Positions 27,135 to 35,862 of a DNA stretch of 42,629 nt are shown here, piece after piece (positions within the stretch are counted from its first letter, which is position 1; every line of letters starts with the position of its first letter). The notes under the pieces were generated by a model. It was given only the letters and a program-made list of their open reading frames with translations. It was not told the origin of the DNA and searched no databases. Both the position numbers and the translations under genes were made by a program. This DNA comes from an uncultured Bacilli bacterium (GTDB taxonomy: Bacteria; Bacillota_I; Bacilli_A; RF39; UBA660), in contig CAKPBJ010000011.1 of the NCBI GenBank assembly GCA_934140575.1, forward strand, positions 1 to 42,629. Direction: 5' to 3'.

Positions 27135-27175
27135 ATAAAAAGAAAAATAGGGCTCTATCCTAAAATAGACCCCAT
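27135..27175 (-). terminator. Terminator after the Fic gene
   Basis: GGGTCTAT / ATAGAGCCC stem with a small bulge, followed by TATTTTTCTTTTTATTG on the minus strand. Located about 75 nt after the Fic stop. Confidence 0.7.
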
Positions 27176-27248
27176 ACAAAAGTATTTCTACTTTTTTATT
27201 ACATAACTAATATACATATCTAAACTGTAAAAAAAAGCAATAGCTTAA

Positions 27249-28094
27249 TTACTTTTTATCAAACAATTCTTGAACAATTAAATCTCTTGAATGTAGGTTA
27301 TTGTTCTTTCCTAATAATAAATTTTCATAAAATTTAACTAAATAACTACTATCTTCTTTTATATTCAAATAATTATTGAAATAATTACTTCTTACCAAAG
27401 CATTTCTAAAATAAACTGATTTATCTTTAAATAAACTATTATCTACATTATAACCTAAACTAATTAAATACTTTTCAATAAATAATGCTGTTGTTCTAGT
27501 ATTTCCTTCTCTAAAAGGATGTACTTGCCATATACTAGAAGAAAATTTAGTTATGTTATTAATAACTTCTACTATATTCATTTCTTCATAATTTTTTTCT
27601 TTTTCTAATGATATATCGTATTCTAATGATGCAGTTAAAGTAGTACAATCTCCATATGCTACTGAATCATTATTAAGTATTTTTTCATGTTTAGAAAAAT
27701 CTATTTTTCTAAATTCACCAGCAAATTCATAAACATCTTGAAATAAAAATTTATGAACATATTTCAAATAATCAACTGATAAATTAAAATTATCTTTATT
27801 TAATAATTCAACTATTCTAGTGGATACAAAGTCACATTCTAACTCATTATAATTTATCTCATTTTTATTTTCTTTTTCTATATAATATTCTTTTAATTCT
27901 TTTTCTACTTCTTCTACTGTTAGATTACCTTCAATTTCTTCTTCTAATAATTTTTCTAAATATTTAGAAGGTTTTAAATTATCAACTTCTTGAAGACCAA
28001 TAGCCATATCCCATTGTAATTGTTTTACATAGTTACTAGCTTTATATTTTTCTTCATATTCATTAACACTTGAATCTAATTCTTTTTCGTTCAC
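27249..28094 (-). CDS. fic: Fic/DOC family protein with its own inhibitory-like helix
   Basis: 281 residues from a GTG at 28094 with a full AGGAGGT. The Fic core motif reads HPFREGNTRTTA (His192 first), the catalytic loop that moves AMP or another nucleotide onto a target hydroxyl; the usual last Arg is Ala, a common variant in this clade. The YEFAGEFRK flap is present. N-terminal residues 32-72 (GLQEVDNLKPSKYL and EGNLTVEEVEKELKEYY) look like the VbhA-type antitoxin segment joined in cis, and would hold the enzyme off. No separate antitoxin gene is nearby. Targets are unknown. It stands alone between two hairpins. Confidence 0.85.
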   Translation of the reverse strand: MNEKELDSSVNEYEEKYKASNYVKQLQWDMAIGLQEVDNLKPSKYLEKLLEEEIEGNLTVEEVEKELKEYYIEKENKNEINYNELECDFVSTRIVELLNKDNFNLSVDYLKYVHKFLFQDVYEFAGEFRKIDFSKHEKILNNDSVAYGDCTTLTASLEYDISLEKEKNYEEMNIVEVINNITKFSSSIWQVHPFREGNTRTTALFIEKYLISLGYNVDNSLFKDKSVYFRNALVRSNYFNNYLNIKEDSSYLVKFYENLLLGKNNNLHSRDLIVQELFDKK

Positions 28095-28136
28095 AATTAA
28101 AACCTCCTAATTAATCTATTAAGTTACTATATTATT

Positions 28137-28192
28137 AAAAAAACTATTTTCCATTGTTTTATTTTGAATGCTATAGTTTAACAAAATAGTTT
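28137..28192 (-). terminator. Long-loop hairpin between dam and fic
   Basis: AAACTATTTT (28141-28150) and AAAATAGTTT (28183-28192) are perfect inverted arms with a 32-nt loop, followed on the minus strand by a run of T. Probable end of the dam transcript. The rest of 28193-28375 holds no gene that I can support. Confidence 0.5.
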
Positions 28193-28375
28193 CTTTATTA
28201 TACATATTATATAAGTTTTCTATTTGAGGACACTTAACATAAATTATTAGTGACAGTTGATTTAACAATTTCCTTTTTATAGATTTTGCTAAAATACAGT
28301 TTCCTTAACATCATTATAAATTTAATCTTCAAGAGATCTAAATTTTACAACTTGCACACCTGCATTACATTAACT

Positions 28376-29230
28376 CTATTCTTCAAATCCTCTTTCATTT
28401 TCATAATTTGTTATAATTACTTCTTCTACTTTACCTCTTTTTTGTCCATTTGAATTTATATTTCTTTTTGCTTTAATTACATGGATATTAAAATCTTTAT
28501 ATAATTCTTGAATCAACGAAGTATTATTATTTGAAAGCATAACATAACAACCTTTATCAGAAAGCTCTTTATAAACTCTAGCTAATCTTCTTTGTTCTTC
28601 TTTTCCAAATCCATCTTCTGTATAACTATTAAATATTGCTTTATCTGAATCATATGGTGGATCAAAATAAATAAAATCTCCTTTTTTAGCATTCTTTACT
28701 GCATCCTCAAAATCAACACATAATATCTTAACATCATTCATTGTTAAATAATTACTTACTGCTATTAAATTACCACCATCATAAGTATTAACTTTTAATT
28801 TCTTTCCAAATGGAACATTAAACTCATTCCTACTATTTACTCTATATAATCCATTAAAACAAGCTTTATTTAAATAAATAGTTCTTCCAGCTCTTGTATA
28901 ATCAGCCAATCTATTAAATGATGCTTTATTTCTATCTTTATTTCTTATTTCATAATAAAATTTTTCACTATGATTTGTTTCATAATTATTTAAAACATTA
29001 CACATCTTTTTAAATTTATCTTCATTACATAAAACATTATAAACATTTATTAATTCTTCATTACAATCATTTATTACAGCTTTCTTTGGTGACAACTCAA
29101 ATAATAAAGCTCCTCCACCAACAAATGGTTCATAGTAAGTATTAAAATCATCAGGAGCGTATTTTAATAACTTATCAATTATCTGCCTTTTACCACCAGC
29201 CCATTTAACAAATGGTTTTCCCTTTATCAT
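28376..29230 (-). CDS. dam: DNA adenine methylase, Dam/M.DpnII type
   Basis: 284 residues. N-terminal FVKWAGGKRQIIDKL is the class alpha (D12) opening, EPFVGGGALLFEL (34-46) binds S-adenosylmethionine, and YFDPPYDSDK (DPPY 190-193) is the catalytic motif. Such enzymes methylate N6 of adenine, usually in GATC. No endonuclease gene is adjacent: the next gene downstream is fic, about 280 nt away. So this looks like an orphan methylase with a possible role in repair, replication or protection from restriction. GATC specificity is inferred from the family, not shown. Confidence 0.9.
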   Translation of the reverse strand: MIKGKPFVKWAGGKRQIIDKLLKYAPDDFNTYYEPFVGGGALLFELSPKKAVINDCNEELINVYNVLCNEDKFKKMCNVLNNYETNHSEKFYYEIRNKDRNKASFNRLADYTRAGRTIYLNKACFNGLYRVNSRNEFNVPFGKKLKVNTYDGGNLIAVSNYLTMNDVKILCVDFEDAVKNAKKGDFIYFDPPYDSDKAIFNSYTEDGFGKEEQRRLARVYKELSDKGCYVMLSNNNTSLIQELYKDFNIHVIKAKRNINSNGQKRGKVEEVIITNYENERGFEE

Positions 29231-29379
29231 TATTACCTACCTCCAAATCAAATACACGTATATTATAACATCAAACTATAATTTTTCCTATAAAATCATA
29301 AATTATTTGATTAAGAAAACAAAAAAGCAGCCTCACGACCACTCTTAAAAATCAATTAACAATTCCACAAAAACATTTT

Positions 29380-29781
29380 CTAATTACTTTTACTATTTAT
29401 CTTTCTAAAAACTAATAATAGAATTAACATAGCATTAAAATAAATTGTATTCTGTCCTAAATATAACATTTTAAATTCAGAAAAATCACCACCATATAAA
29501 TTACTTGTATATTTATTAAAAAATAAACTCTTATCAAATCCAAATCTGAAAAGAACATAACTTATTATCAAAAAAGATAATATAAAAATAAATGTATACA
29601 TTCTATTATTATTAATTGGATTCTTCTTTATAATATCTTTAATAGTCAAAACAACAATTATAAATAATAATATTAAAAATAATAAATGACCAAAATTAAC
29701 TAAATTTGAATAAGAATATATATTAAAAAAACAAACAAGTATTAATAACAAAATCTTAATAATCATTAAACTTTTATTCAT
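29380..29781 (-). CDS. Small four-helix membrane protein, unknown
   Basis: 133 residues, almost all hydrophobic, with four predicted membrane segments and a short KSN tail. Its ATG lies 8 bp inside the end of the upstream membrane-anchored XRE gene, with AGGTGAT as ribosome binding site, so the two are translated together. No family is recognised. It may pair with the regulator in sensing the membrane, as seen for other XRE-membrane protein pairs, but that is inference. Confidence 0.6.
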   Translation of the reverse strand: MNKSLMIIKILLLILVCFFNIYSYSNLVNFGHLLFLILLFIIVVLTIKDIIKKNPINNNRMYTFIFILSFLIISYVLFRFGFDKSLFFNKYTSNLYGGDFSEFKMLYLGQNTIYFNAMLILLLVFRKINSKSN

Positions 29782-30715
29782 TCATATCACCTACTTCTAT
29801 TACTAATTCAGTTAAATATGCTAATTGAGATAAATCACTTTTTAACATATAAATTGATTTTCGTATTTCTTCATTATCAACATAATAAAAAGTATTTTCA
29901 TTTGCAAATGGATTAAAATTATATTGATATGAAGTATAAGTCCTTAAAAAGTCAGCAGAAAATGTCATATTAAAGAAATTATCAATCATAACATTTCTAT
30001 ACCCATTAGTTAAACTATTATTTGAATACTTTTCTAATATTTTCTCAGTATCCAATTGTTCACTTAAAACATAACCATTACCAAAAAAAGTAAAAATATC
30101 ATTCACAGTATATTTAATATCTTTTCTATTAACTACATAATCAAACACTTTTTCTTTTTTTATACTCATATAATTAGTCTCTAAATTCTTAACTATCTTT
30201 TCGTAATCATCATCAGAATAATTACCCTTATTTTCTTTTATAATATTTAAATTATTATCAATTATCTCAATTCTATCTACTACTTTTTTATAAGTTTCTC
30301 TATCTATTGATAAATTATAAACTCTATTAACATAAACCTTTTGCATAACATTAAAATATAAAAGTAATATAAATATAACTATAATTGTCCCAACTATAAT
30401 TTTATTAATAATAGAAATAACTTTTTCCTTAGTAATTTGTTTAGAAATATTCATACTATCTCTAACATAATCATCTGCTTCTGTAACAGGAATAACTTCA
30501 TTTTCAATTTCTCTTCCCTTTAATAATTCAAGAATAGAACATCCAAGTTCTTTAGATAATATTTCTAAAATAGAAACATCAGGACATCCTTGTCCTCTCT
30601 CCCATTTAGAAATGGCTCTATCAGTAACTCCTAACTTTTCCGCAAGTTGCTTTTGAGTAAGTCCTTTATCTTTTCTTTTCTGTTGAATAAAACTACCTAT
30701 TTTATCATAATTCAT
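29774..30715 (-). CDS. Membrane-anchored XRE regulator
   Basis: 313 residues. XRE domain at 1-66 (LTQKQLAEKLGVTDRAISKWERGQGCPD), a linker, one membrane helix (about 106-126), and an outer domain of about 185 residues rich in Tyr, Asn and Asp with no known match. This is a one-component regulator layout in which an outer sensor can alter DNA binding. A promoter (30741-30769) and an 18-nt inverted repeat (30771-30788) lie just upstream, likely its own control site. The following membrane gene overlaps by 8 bp. Confidence 0.8.
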   Translation of the reverse strand: MNYDKIGSFIQQKRKDKGLTQKQLAEKLGVTDRAISKWERGQGCPDVSILEILSKELGCSILELLKGREIENEVIPVTEADDYVRDSMNISKQITKEKVISIINKIIVGTIIVIFILLLYFNVMQKVYVNRVYNLSIDRETYKKVVDRIEIIDNNLNIIKENKGNYSDDDYEKIVKNLETNYMSIKKEKVFDYVVNRKDIKYTVNDIFTFFGNGYVLSEQLDTEKILEKYSNNSLTNGYRNVMIDNFFNMTFSADFLRTYTSYQYNFNPFANENTFYYVDNEEIRKSIYMLKSDLSQLAYLTELVIEVGDMNE

Positions 30716-30740
30716 TTTGCATCACACCTACCTTACAATC

Positions 30741-30769
30741 AGTATATAAAAAGAATTAATTTTTTTCAA
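30741..30769 (-). promoter_or_regulatory. Promoter of the membrane-anchored XRE gene
   Basis: Minus-strand TTGAAA (30764-30769), 17 nt, TATACT (30741-30746), about 25 nt before the ATG. Confidence 0.65.
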
Positions 30770-30770
30770 C

Positions 30771-30788
30771 AAACTCTCCGTAGAGTTT
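30771..30788. promoter_or_regulatory. Inverted repeat next to the -35 box, possible operator
   Basis: AAACTCT-CCGT-AGAGTTT, directly upstream of the -35 box of the XRE gene. Its size suits a dimeric XRE regulator, which would make it an autoregulatory site; unproven. Confidence 0.45.
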
Positions 30789-30925
30789 ATCTGGTTCATC
30801 CAAACAAAATAATAAATACCAATACAAAAGACTATAAAAAAATAAATATATACAAACTATTAAAAACTAATATTTTATACTTAAACTATTTTAGAAATAT
30901 TAATATATCACACATATTTAAACAA

Positions 30926-30949
30926 ACAAAAATGAGAGCTTTCGCTCTC
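30926..30949 (-). terminator. Terminator behind the HEPN-like gene
   Basis: GAGAGC-GAAA-GCTCTC with a GNRA tetraloop, then ATTTTTGTTTG on the minus strand. It is about 150 nt beyond the stop at 31098. Confidence 0.7.
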
Positions 30950-31072
30950 TTCAGGGAGCGACCTAGTTCTAATTTGTCTAATTTTATAAAATAGTAAAAC
31001 CCTTATAAAATAATGATTTCTGTGTTTTTAGTTTATTAAAATTTACTTAAATTTAATATAATTTATGAGTTT

Positions 31073-31096
31073 GTGCACCTAAAAGTATACCTAAAA
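31073..31096. repeat. Tandem near-identical 12-mers
   Basis: GTGCACCTAAAA followed at once by GTATACCTAAAA (10 of 12 match), immediately after the stop of the HEPN-like gene. Their role is unknown; recombinase or repressor binding is possible. Confidence 0.5.
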
Positions 31097-31097
31097 T

Positions 31098-32009
31098 TTA
31101 GTTGCTTTTTTCTAATTTTTCTTTTAATTCATTTAATTTATCAGCAAGTTCTTTCATATTTTTATCATACTCATTTTTAGTAACTGACTCATTATTAACA
31201 AAAAACTCTTTTAACAAATTCATGGTTTCCTTTTGTAATTCGTTTCCGTTTTCAGTAATATATTTATCTTGTTTATTAAATAGTTCTTCCATTTCTTTAT
31301 CAATCAAATCATACTTTTTCATTGCTTCTTTATCTTTATTCATTAAATCAAAAACATTACTTGGATTACAATATTCACGCAATATCTCAATCGCTCTTTC
31401 ATTATCTTTTGCAAATATTTTATCTATTTCATTAGTAGATTCAAGATATTTTGACTCTACATAATCAACTTTCTTATCAAATTTATCAAAAGAATACTTT
31501 ATTTTGGGCTTAGACAAAGCAATTCGTTTTATTTTATTTTTGTTTATTTCATTATAAACTTCATAAAATATTTCATTTATTATTTTTCTTAATTCATCAA
31601 GTATTTCAAAATCAATGTAAATTTCAAATAACATAGTATCATCATTATCATCTTTTTCAAAATGATTATTTTGATGTCTTATTTGAGATAATATTTTATA
31701 TAGATTTGATTCATAATTTCCTTTTTCTACAAATTCATTATTATCTGCTACAAATTTTTGATTTATAATTTGTTGAAATTCTTTAAAGGATTTAGTATTA
31801 CCAAATATTTCTTTTGTTTTTTTTATTGCATCTATTAAATTATACATAGCAGAGCAAAATAATTTATATATACATTGTTTCTCAATAATATTATCAGAAG
31901 TAAGTTCTTTATCATCATATTCTTTATATATTTTCGATAAAACATTAGCTGAACCTAAAAAATCATGAATATGTAGTATTCTATTAATTTGTTTATTTGT
32001 ATAATTCAT
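31098..32009 (-). CDS. HEPN-like helical protein beside the restriction system
   Basis: 303 residues, nearly all alpha-helical. A first helical bundle (about 1-160) contains IRHQNNHFEKDD: Arg111 and His116 give the Rx4H motif of HEPN RNases, and the preceding helices (FCSAMYNLIDAIKKTKEIF) suit that fold. The second half is charged and coiled-coil-like (215-303), perhaps a partner or oligomer arm. HEPN proteins often cut RNA in defence and toxin systems. Here it follows the McrC-like gene, but a terminator (32043-32075) lies between and it has its own ribosome binding site (AAGTTGGTGAT). No HEPN partner nucleotidyltransferase is visible. The fold call is a motif-based inference. Confidence 0.45.
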   Translation of the reverse strand: MNYTNKQINRILHIHDFLGSANVLSKIYKEYDDKELTSDNIIEKQCIYKLFCSAMYNLIDAIKKTKEIFGNTKSFKEFQQIINQKFVADNNEFVEKGNYESNLYKILSQIRHQNNHFEKDDNDDTMLFEIYIDFEILDELRKIINEIFYEVYNEINKNKIKRIALSKPKIKYSFDKFDKKVDYVESKYLESTNEIDKIFAKDNERAIEILREYCNPSNVFDLMNKDKEAMKKYDLIDKEMEELFNKQDKYITENGNELQKETMNLLKEFFVNNESVTKNEYDKNMKELADKLNELKEKLEKSN

Positions 32010-32042
32010 AATATCACCAACTTATTAAGTATATATTATAAT

Positions 32043-32075
32043 AAAAAACGAAGAAAATTACACCCTCCGTTTTTT
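32043..32075 (-). terminator. Terminator of the restriction operon
   Basis: AAAAAACGGAG / CTTCGTTTTTT stem (one G-U pair) on the minus strand, with the T-run being part of the 3' arm. It overlaps the McrC-like stop codon. Confidence 0.75.
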
Positions 32076-33138
32076 ATTGAAATGAATCTTGTTTAAAACT
32101 TTCAGCTATTAAATTCAATCTATACTTAATGTCAGCCCAATCTTCGTTCATGTCCAAGGTTTTTACAATAATTTTATGTTGATTTAAAATATCTGAAAAT
32201 GAAATAGATGGTTCATCTATAGTTTGTGCATACAACAACATTCCATATACATTTCCATTTTTCATAGGATCCTGATTATCAACATATGTTAAGATTTGAT
32301 ACAAATTATTACTAGATACTGTTTTGCACCTCGGATTCACATAATTTTCTTTTAAAATTTTATTATAAAATTTAGCATCAATTATTAACATTCTATCTTC
32401 ATATTCTAACGTGATATCTGTTTTCATCATTGGAATAAATGAAGTTAAAGGTTTATTTGTTAAATATAATTTTTTAGAACGAGCATTCAATTCAGGATAA
32501 TGTTTACGGAAATATGCTTTAATAAAACTTTCATAAATAGCACTAACACGTGTATCATCTAAAAATTCTTTGAATTTATTTTTTCCACTTTTATCACTTA
32601 CTATAAGCCCATTTAAAATTAATTTACACAAATCAACAACATATTTATATGACATATTATTCCTATTAAATTTAATCTGATCCCACTTTATTGACTTTAT
32701 TTCTACTATATCTAGTTTTGAGAAATAATTAAACAGTTGTTTTAAAGCATCTTTTGTTTCCAAACCAATTTTATTAGATTTTATTAAATAAAATAATGTG
32801 GTTTTTATAACTTTATTTAACAAACAGTTTTCATTATATTCGTCAAAACCGCATGTAATTCTTTTCTTAATTAGAGAATTATTATTTATGGTTTGATTTA
32901 TATTTATTCTTCCTTTTATAGTTCCTATTTCATCTGTTGTAGAAACATATTCTCTATGTAATCCTTTTTTTATTTGTTTCTTTAAAATTAAACATAATAA
33001 CAAAGAAAACAAATTATATATATTATCAAAGGCTTCAGAGCCCAATTCAGCTTCTTCTTTTTCATTTAACTGTTCACCATAAAATGAATAACACAACATA
33101 TAATAAATGTTTTTTACTTTATTATCTACGTTAATCAT
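32074..33138 (-). CDS. mcrC: McrC-like nuclease subunit (BsuMI YdjA / LlaJI R2 type)
   Basis: 354 residues. The C-terminal part carries a PD-(D/E)XK site: TDITLEYEDRMLIIDAKFY (Asp of TDITL, then D-x-K of IIDAKFY), the nuclease centre of McrC-type proteins. The N-terminal part has LLCLILKKQIKKGLHREYVS and GTIKGRININQTI, the McrC opening. McrC docks on the McrB ring, boosts its GTPase and cuts DNA. The gene overlaps the mcrB-like gene by 8 bp with GGAG upstream. With two cytosine methyltransferases in the same operon it fits a modification-dependent partner of BsuMI and LlaJI type rather than lone McrBC, which cuts methylated DNA. Confidence 0.87.
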   Translation of the reverse strand: MINVDNKVKNIYYMLCYSFYGEQLNEKEEAELGSEAFDNIYNLFSLLLCLILKKQIKKGLHREYVSTTDEIGTIKGRININQTINNNSLIKKRITCGFDEYNENCLLNKVIKTTLFYLIKSNKIGLETKDALKQLFNYFSKLDIVEIKSIKWDQIKFNRNNMSYKYVVDLCKLILNGLIVSDKSGKNKFKEFLDDTRVSAIYESFIKAYFRKHYPELNARSKKLYLTNKPLTSFIPMMKTDITLEYEDRMLIIDAKFYNKILKENYVNPRCKTVSSNNLYQILTYVDNQDPMKNGNVYGMLLYAQTIDEPSISFSDILNQHKIIVKTLDMNEDWADIKYRLNLIAESFKQDSFQ

Positions 33139-35110
33139 TTAAAACTCCGGTTAAAGCATCTTTCCATTGAATAATAGAATCTGGATCATCATACCAATAC
33201 TCCTCAAGTAGTGGCAAAATTTCGTAAATTATAATATCTTCAATATCTTTTTTATTTCCTTTTCTATCTTTTAAATTAGGGCAAAAATAGCTATGACCTA
33301 TTTTGAATCCTGCACCAAGAGATTTATCTTGTTCTATTGCTTCGTTAATTTTCTTAATAATTTCAATAACATTATTAAAATTATTATCAAATTTTTCATT
33401 AAAAGCTTTTATAAATTTTTCACTTTCAAAAGCTGGTTCTATTCTAATAAATGAAAATCTTCTTCTAAGAGCATAATCAATTAAAGCCAACGATCTATCG
33501 GCAGTATTCATCAATCCAATTATATATAGATTTTCAGGAACACTAAAATTTTCTTCAGAATAAGCTAAAGTCAATTGTTCTCCTCTTTTGTCAGATTCTA
33601 TTAACATTAATAATTCACCAAAAATTTTACTTAAATTACCCCTGTTAATTTCATCTATTATTAAATAATAATTTTCTGTTGGATTTGCTTCTGCCTTTTT
33701 ACATAATTTGTAAAAAATTCCTTGTTCTAGTTTAAATCCATTATCCACAGGTCTGTATCCTTCCACAAAATCTTCATATGAGTAACTTTGATGGAATTGT
33801 ATTAGTTTAACTTTATTTTGATCTTTTTTCCCTATAATTGAATATGCTAATCTTTTAGCCATAAAAGTTTTTCCAACTCCAGGTGCACCTTCTAAAATTA
33901 TATTTTTCTTTTTGGATAGAATTGATACAATTGAATCATATTTATTTTGTTCGATAAATACTTCTTCTAAAAATTTCGAAGCATTATATTCATCAAAATC
34001 AATATTAACATTTTCAATCTCTGATGTTTGTATTTCTTTTTCATTTTCTAAGTCATTAATAAATTCCCATAAACTATATCCTAACCATTCTGGATCATCA
34101 TCTAGTCTTTCTGAAAAATTTATTTTAAAATAATTACAAATATCATATGACATTTTTGAAGAAACATTATCGTTTGTAGACTCTATGTCAAATAATTCAA
34201 TAATAGTTTGCAATCTTCCCTTAGAACCTATATTTATAAATGATTTTGAATAATACAAGAAACATAATTTTGCAGCAACTAATGGTATTGTTTGAACCAT
34301 AGGATACTTTTCAACTATGTTTGGAAAAATTCTAGTTTCGCCAAATTCCATCAAAAAATCTGCCAGCTGATTTCTAAAATTATTCCAATATTCACTAGGA
34401 TTATTTAGAACCTCGTTTTTATAACCACGATATACATTATCTTTAGAAAAATATATTCCATGTTTGGCAGCAGAACCACCACCAATTCCCATACCTGCAT
34501 GTTTATATTCACCAAATTCTAATTTATATGATAAAGAATTTAAATAATTTTCTGTGCCTAAAGCATATTCTTCTAATGACATTGTTTTTAATCTTGAAAT
34601 AGGATACTCTTCAACAAACTTCTTTCTTAATGAAATACTTTTAATTGCTTCTGAATCATTCTTATATTTTTCAATATTTGCAAAATAATATGTTTTGAAT
34701 TGCTCCAGAATATTTTTTTCTACAAAATCCGTTTCATTTTTACTATTCATATCATCTAAGAATTTTCTATACTGGTTCATAGCGGCAGAATTAGTATTAT
34801 GACTAGCTATTTTTCTTTCTAAATATGTATCATTTTCATTCAATTTCATCATTAATCTATCTAATTCTTCTATATTATTTATATCATAAATCGATTTTGT
34901 AAGAAGATTCTCAGCTATAGCTTCCTTAGAAACCATTGAAATTGCATTAACATAGTTACTAATTGTTTTTTGTTCAAAACCGTTATTTATCATCCAATCC
35001 ATAAATTTATTTTTCATCATATTATTACCAGCAACAGTTAAATCTAAATCTGTTACTAAATTATTAATGTTTTTTTCTATATCAGATTTTAATAAATTAT
35101 AATTATTCAT
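33131..35110 (-). CDS. mcrB: McrB-like AAA+ GTPase subunit (BsuMI YdiS / LlaJI R1 type)
   Basis: 659 residues from the ATG at 35110 (AAGGTGA upstream). The AAA+ domain has Walker A GAPGVGKT (408-415), Walker B LIIDEINRG (Asp486-Glu487) and the McrB signature NTADRSLALIDYALRRRF (535-552). Residues 1-125 resemble the DNA-binding N-terminal piece of restriction proteins (MDWMINNGFEQKTISNYVNAI), followed by a region with GMGIGGGSAAKHGIYF (about 206-221). This is far longer than BsuMI YdiS and so carries extra DNA-recognition domains. It should form a GTP-driven ring that moves DNA to the McrC-like nuclease. It overlaps both neighbours by 8 bp. Confidence 0.88.
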   Translation of the reverse strand: MNNYNLLKSDIEKNINNLVTDLDLTVAGNNMMKNKFMDWMINNGFEQKTISNYVNAISMVSKEAIAENLLTKSIYDINNIEELDRLMMKLNENDTYLERKIASHNTNSAAMNQYRKFLDDMNSKNETDFVEKNILEQFKTYYFANIEKYKNDSEAIKSISLRKKFVEEYPISRLKTMSLEEYALGTENYLNSLSYKLEFGEYKHAGMGIGGGSAAKHGIYFSKDNVYRGYKNEVLNNPSEYWNNFRNQLADFLMEFGETRIFPNIVEKYPMVQTIPLVAAKLCFLYYSKSFINIGSKGRLQTIIELFDIESTNDNVSSKMSYDICNYFKINFSERLDDDPEWLGYSLWEFINDLENEKEIQTSEIENVNIDFDEYNASKFLEEVFIEQNKYDSIVSILSKKKNIILEGAPGVGKTFMAKRLAYSIIGKKDQNKVKLIQFHQSYSYEDFVEGYRPVDNGFKLEQGIFYKLCKKAEANPTENYYLIIDEINRGNLSKIFGELLMLIESDKRGEQLTLAYSEENFSVPENLYIIGLMNTADRSLALIDYALRRRFSFIRIEPAFESEKFIKAFNEKFDNNFNNVIEIIKKINEAIEQDKSLGAGFKIGHSYFCPNLKDRKGNKKDIEDIIIYEILPLLEEYWYDDPDSIIQWKDALTGVLND

Positions 35111-35858
35111 AAATTTCACCTTCCTTTTTTCCTTCATTTAAAACTGAATCCAAAAAAATCTCTCTATCAGTATTTAATTGATAATCAGTATGATTTATTT
35201 TACTTATATAATTACACTGCCCATCTGCTAAAAAAGCCACAAAATAATTAAAGGCATTATTACATCTATAACTCAATATTTCATCATTATTAGCTTTTAT
35301 ATAAATATCAAAACAATCTTTTTTTCTTCTATTTAAATCAATATATTCTCTATAATTAAGATTGTTTTGAATGCAATATTCTAAAATATAAAATTCTTCT
35401 CTATTAATTGTTTTATAAACTTTCACAAACTTTAATATATCCAGATATTTAGAATAAAATTTATATTTATTTTTTATCATAAAATCTAATGACATACATA
35501 AAAGATTTTTCTTTATATTTAATAATTCAGATACATTTAATTGATTTTCTGAGGCTTGTTTTAAATTTTGAATTGTTTTTATATATAATATACCATTTTT
35601 TGTAAACAAATTATTAAAATTAATTATATTAGTATAATCATTAATCATCCCTGCATTATACAAAAATGGTATAAACGATCTAATATACGAACCACTAAAA
35701 AGGTTATTATTTATTAATTCTTCTTGAAATTCTTGATAAGTATAACTATCATTACTTTTTTGTATCGAAAAATTATATAAAGCTAAAAGTTTTTCATTAA
35801 CATCATTAGTAAAACTAATACCTGGATTTGATATTTGACTAAGAATTATTTTTTCCAT
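35103..35858 (-). CDS. Unknown restriction-operon protein (YdiR-like position)
   Basis: 251 residues, helical, no known domain. The N-terminal 60 residues (YTYQEFQEELINNNLFSGSYIRSFIPFLYNAGMI) look like a winged helix. It lies between the second methyltransferase (4-nt gap) and the McrB-like gene (8-bp overlap), where BsuMI has ydiR, an essential part of that restriction enzyme with no known fold. Function as a DNA-recognition or regulatory subunit is inferred from position only; no sequence similarity to YdiR can be claimed from this view. Confidence 0.5.
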   Translation of the reverse strand: MEKIILSQISNPGISFTNDVNEKLLALYNFSIQKSNDSYTYQEFQEELINNNLFSGSYIRSFIPFLYNAGMINDYTNIINFNNLFTKNGILYIKTIQNLKQASENQLNVSELLNIKKNLLCMSLDFMIKNKYKFYSKYLDILKFVKVYKTINREEFYILEYCIQNNLNYREYIDLNRRKKDCFDIYIKANNDEILSYRCNNAFNYFVAFLADGQCNYISKINHTDYQLNTDREIFLDSVLNEGKKEGEIYE

Positions 35859-35862
35859 ATTA

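Larger units (their letters stand above)
30716..31097. other. 382-nt intergenic stretch bordering the defence island
   Basis: Contains the promoter and palindrome of the XRE gene (30741-30788), about 130 nt of AT-rich DNA with no gene, the terminator at 30926-30949, and two tandem 12-mers at 31073-31096. No tRNA or att-defining repeat could be recognised. A plus-strand frame here is a chance ORF. Confidence 0.7.

Noticed and set aside
30647..30994. Plus-strand frame of 115 residues
   Set aside because: It overlaps the XRE gene start and the terminator, has no ribosome binding site and no recognisable family.
32074..35110. Stand-alone McrBC (type IV, cutting methylated DNA)
   Set aside because: Two active-looking m5C methyltransferases are in the same operon, which a methylation-dependent enzyme would not tolerate unless specificities differ; the BsuMI/LlaJI arrangement fits better.
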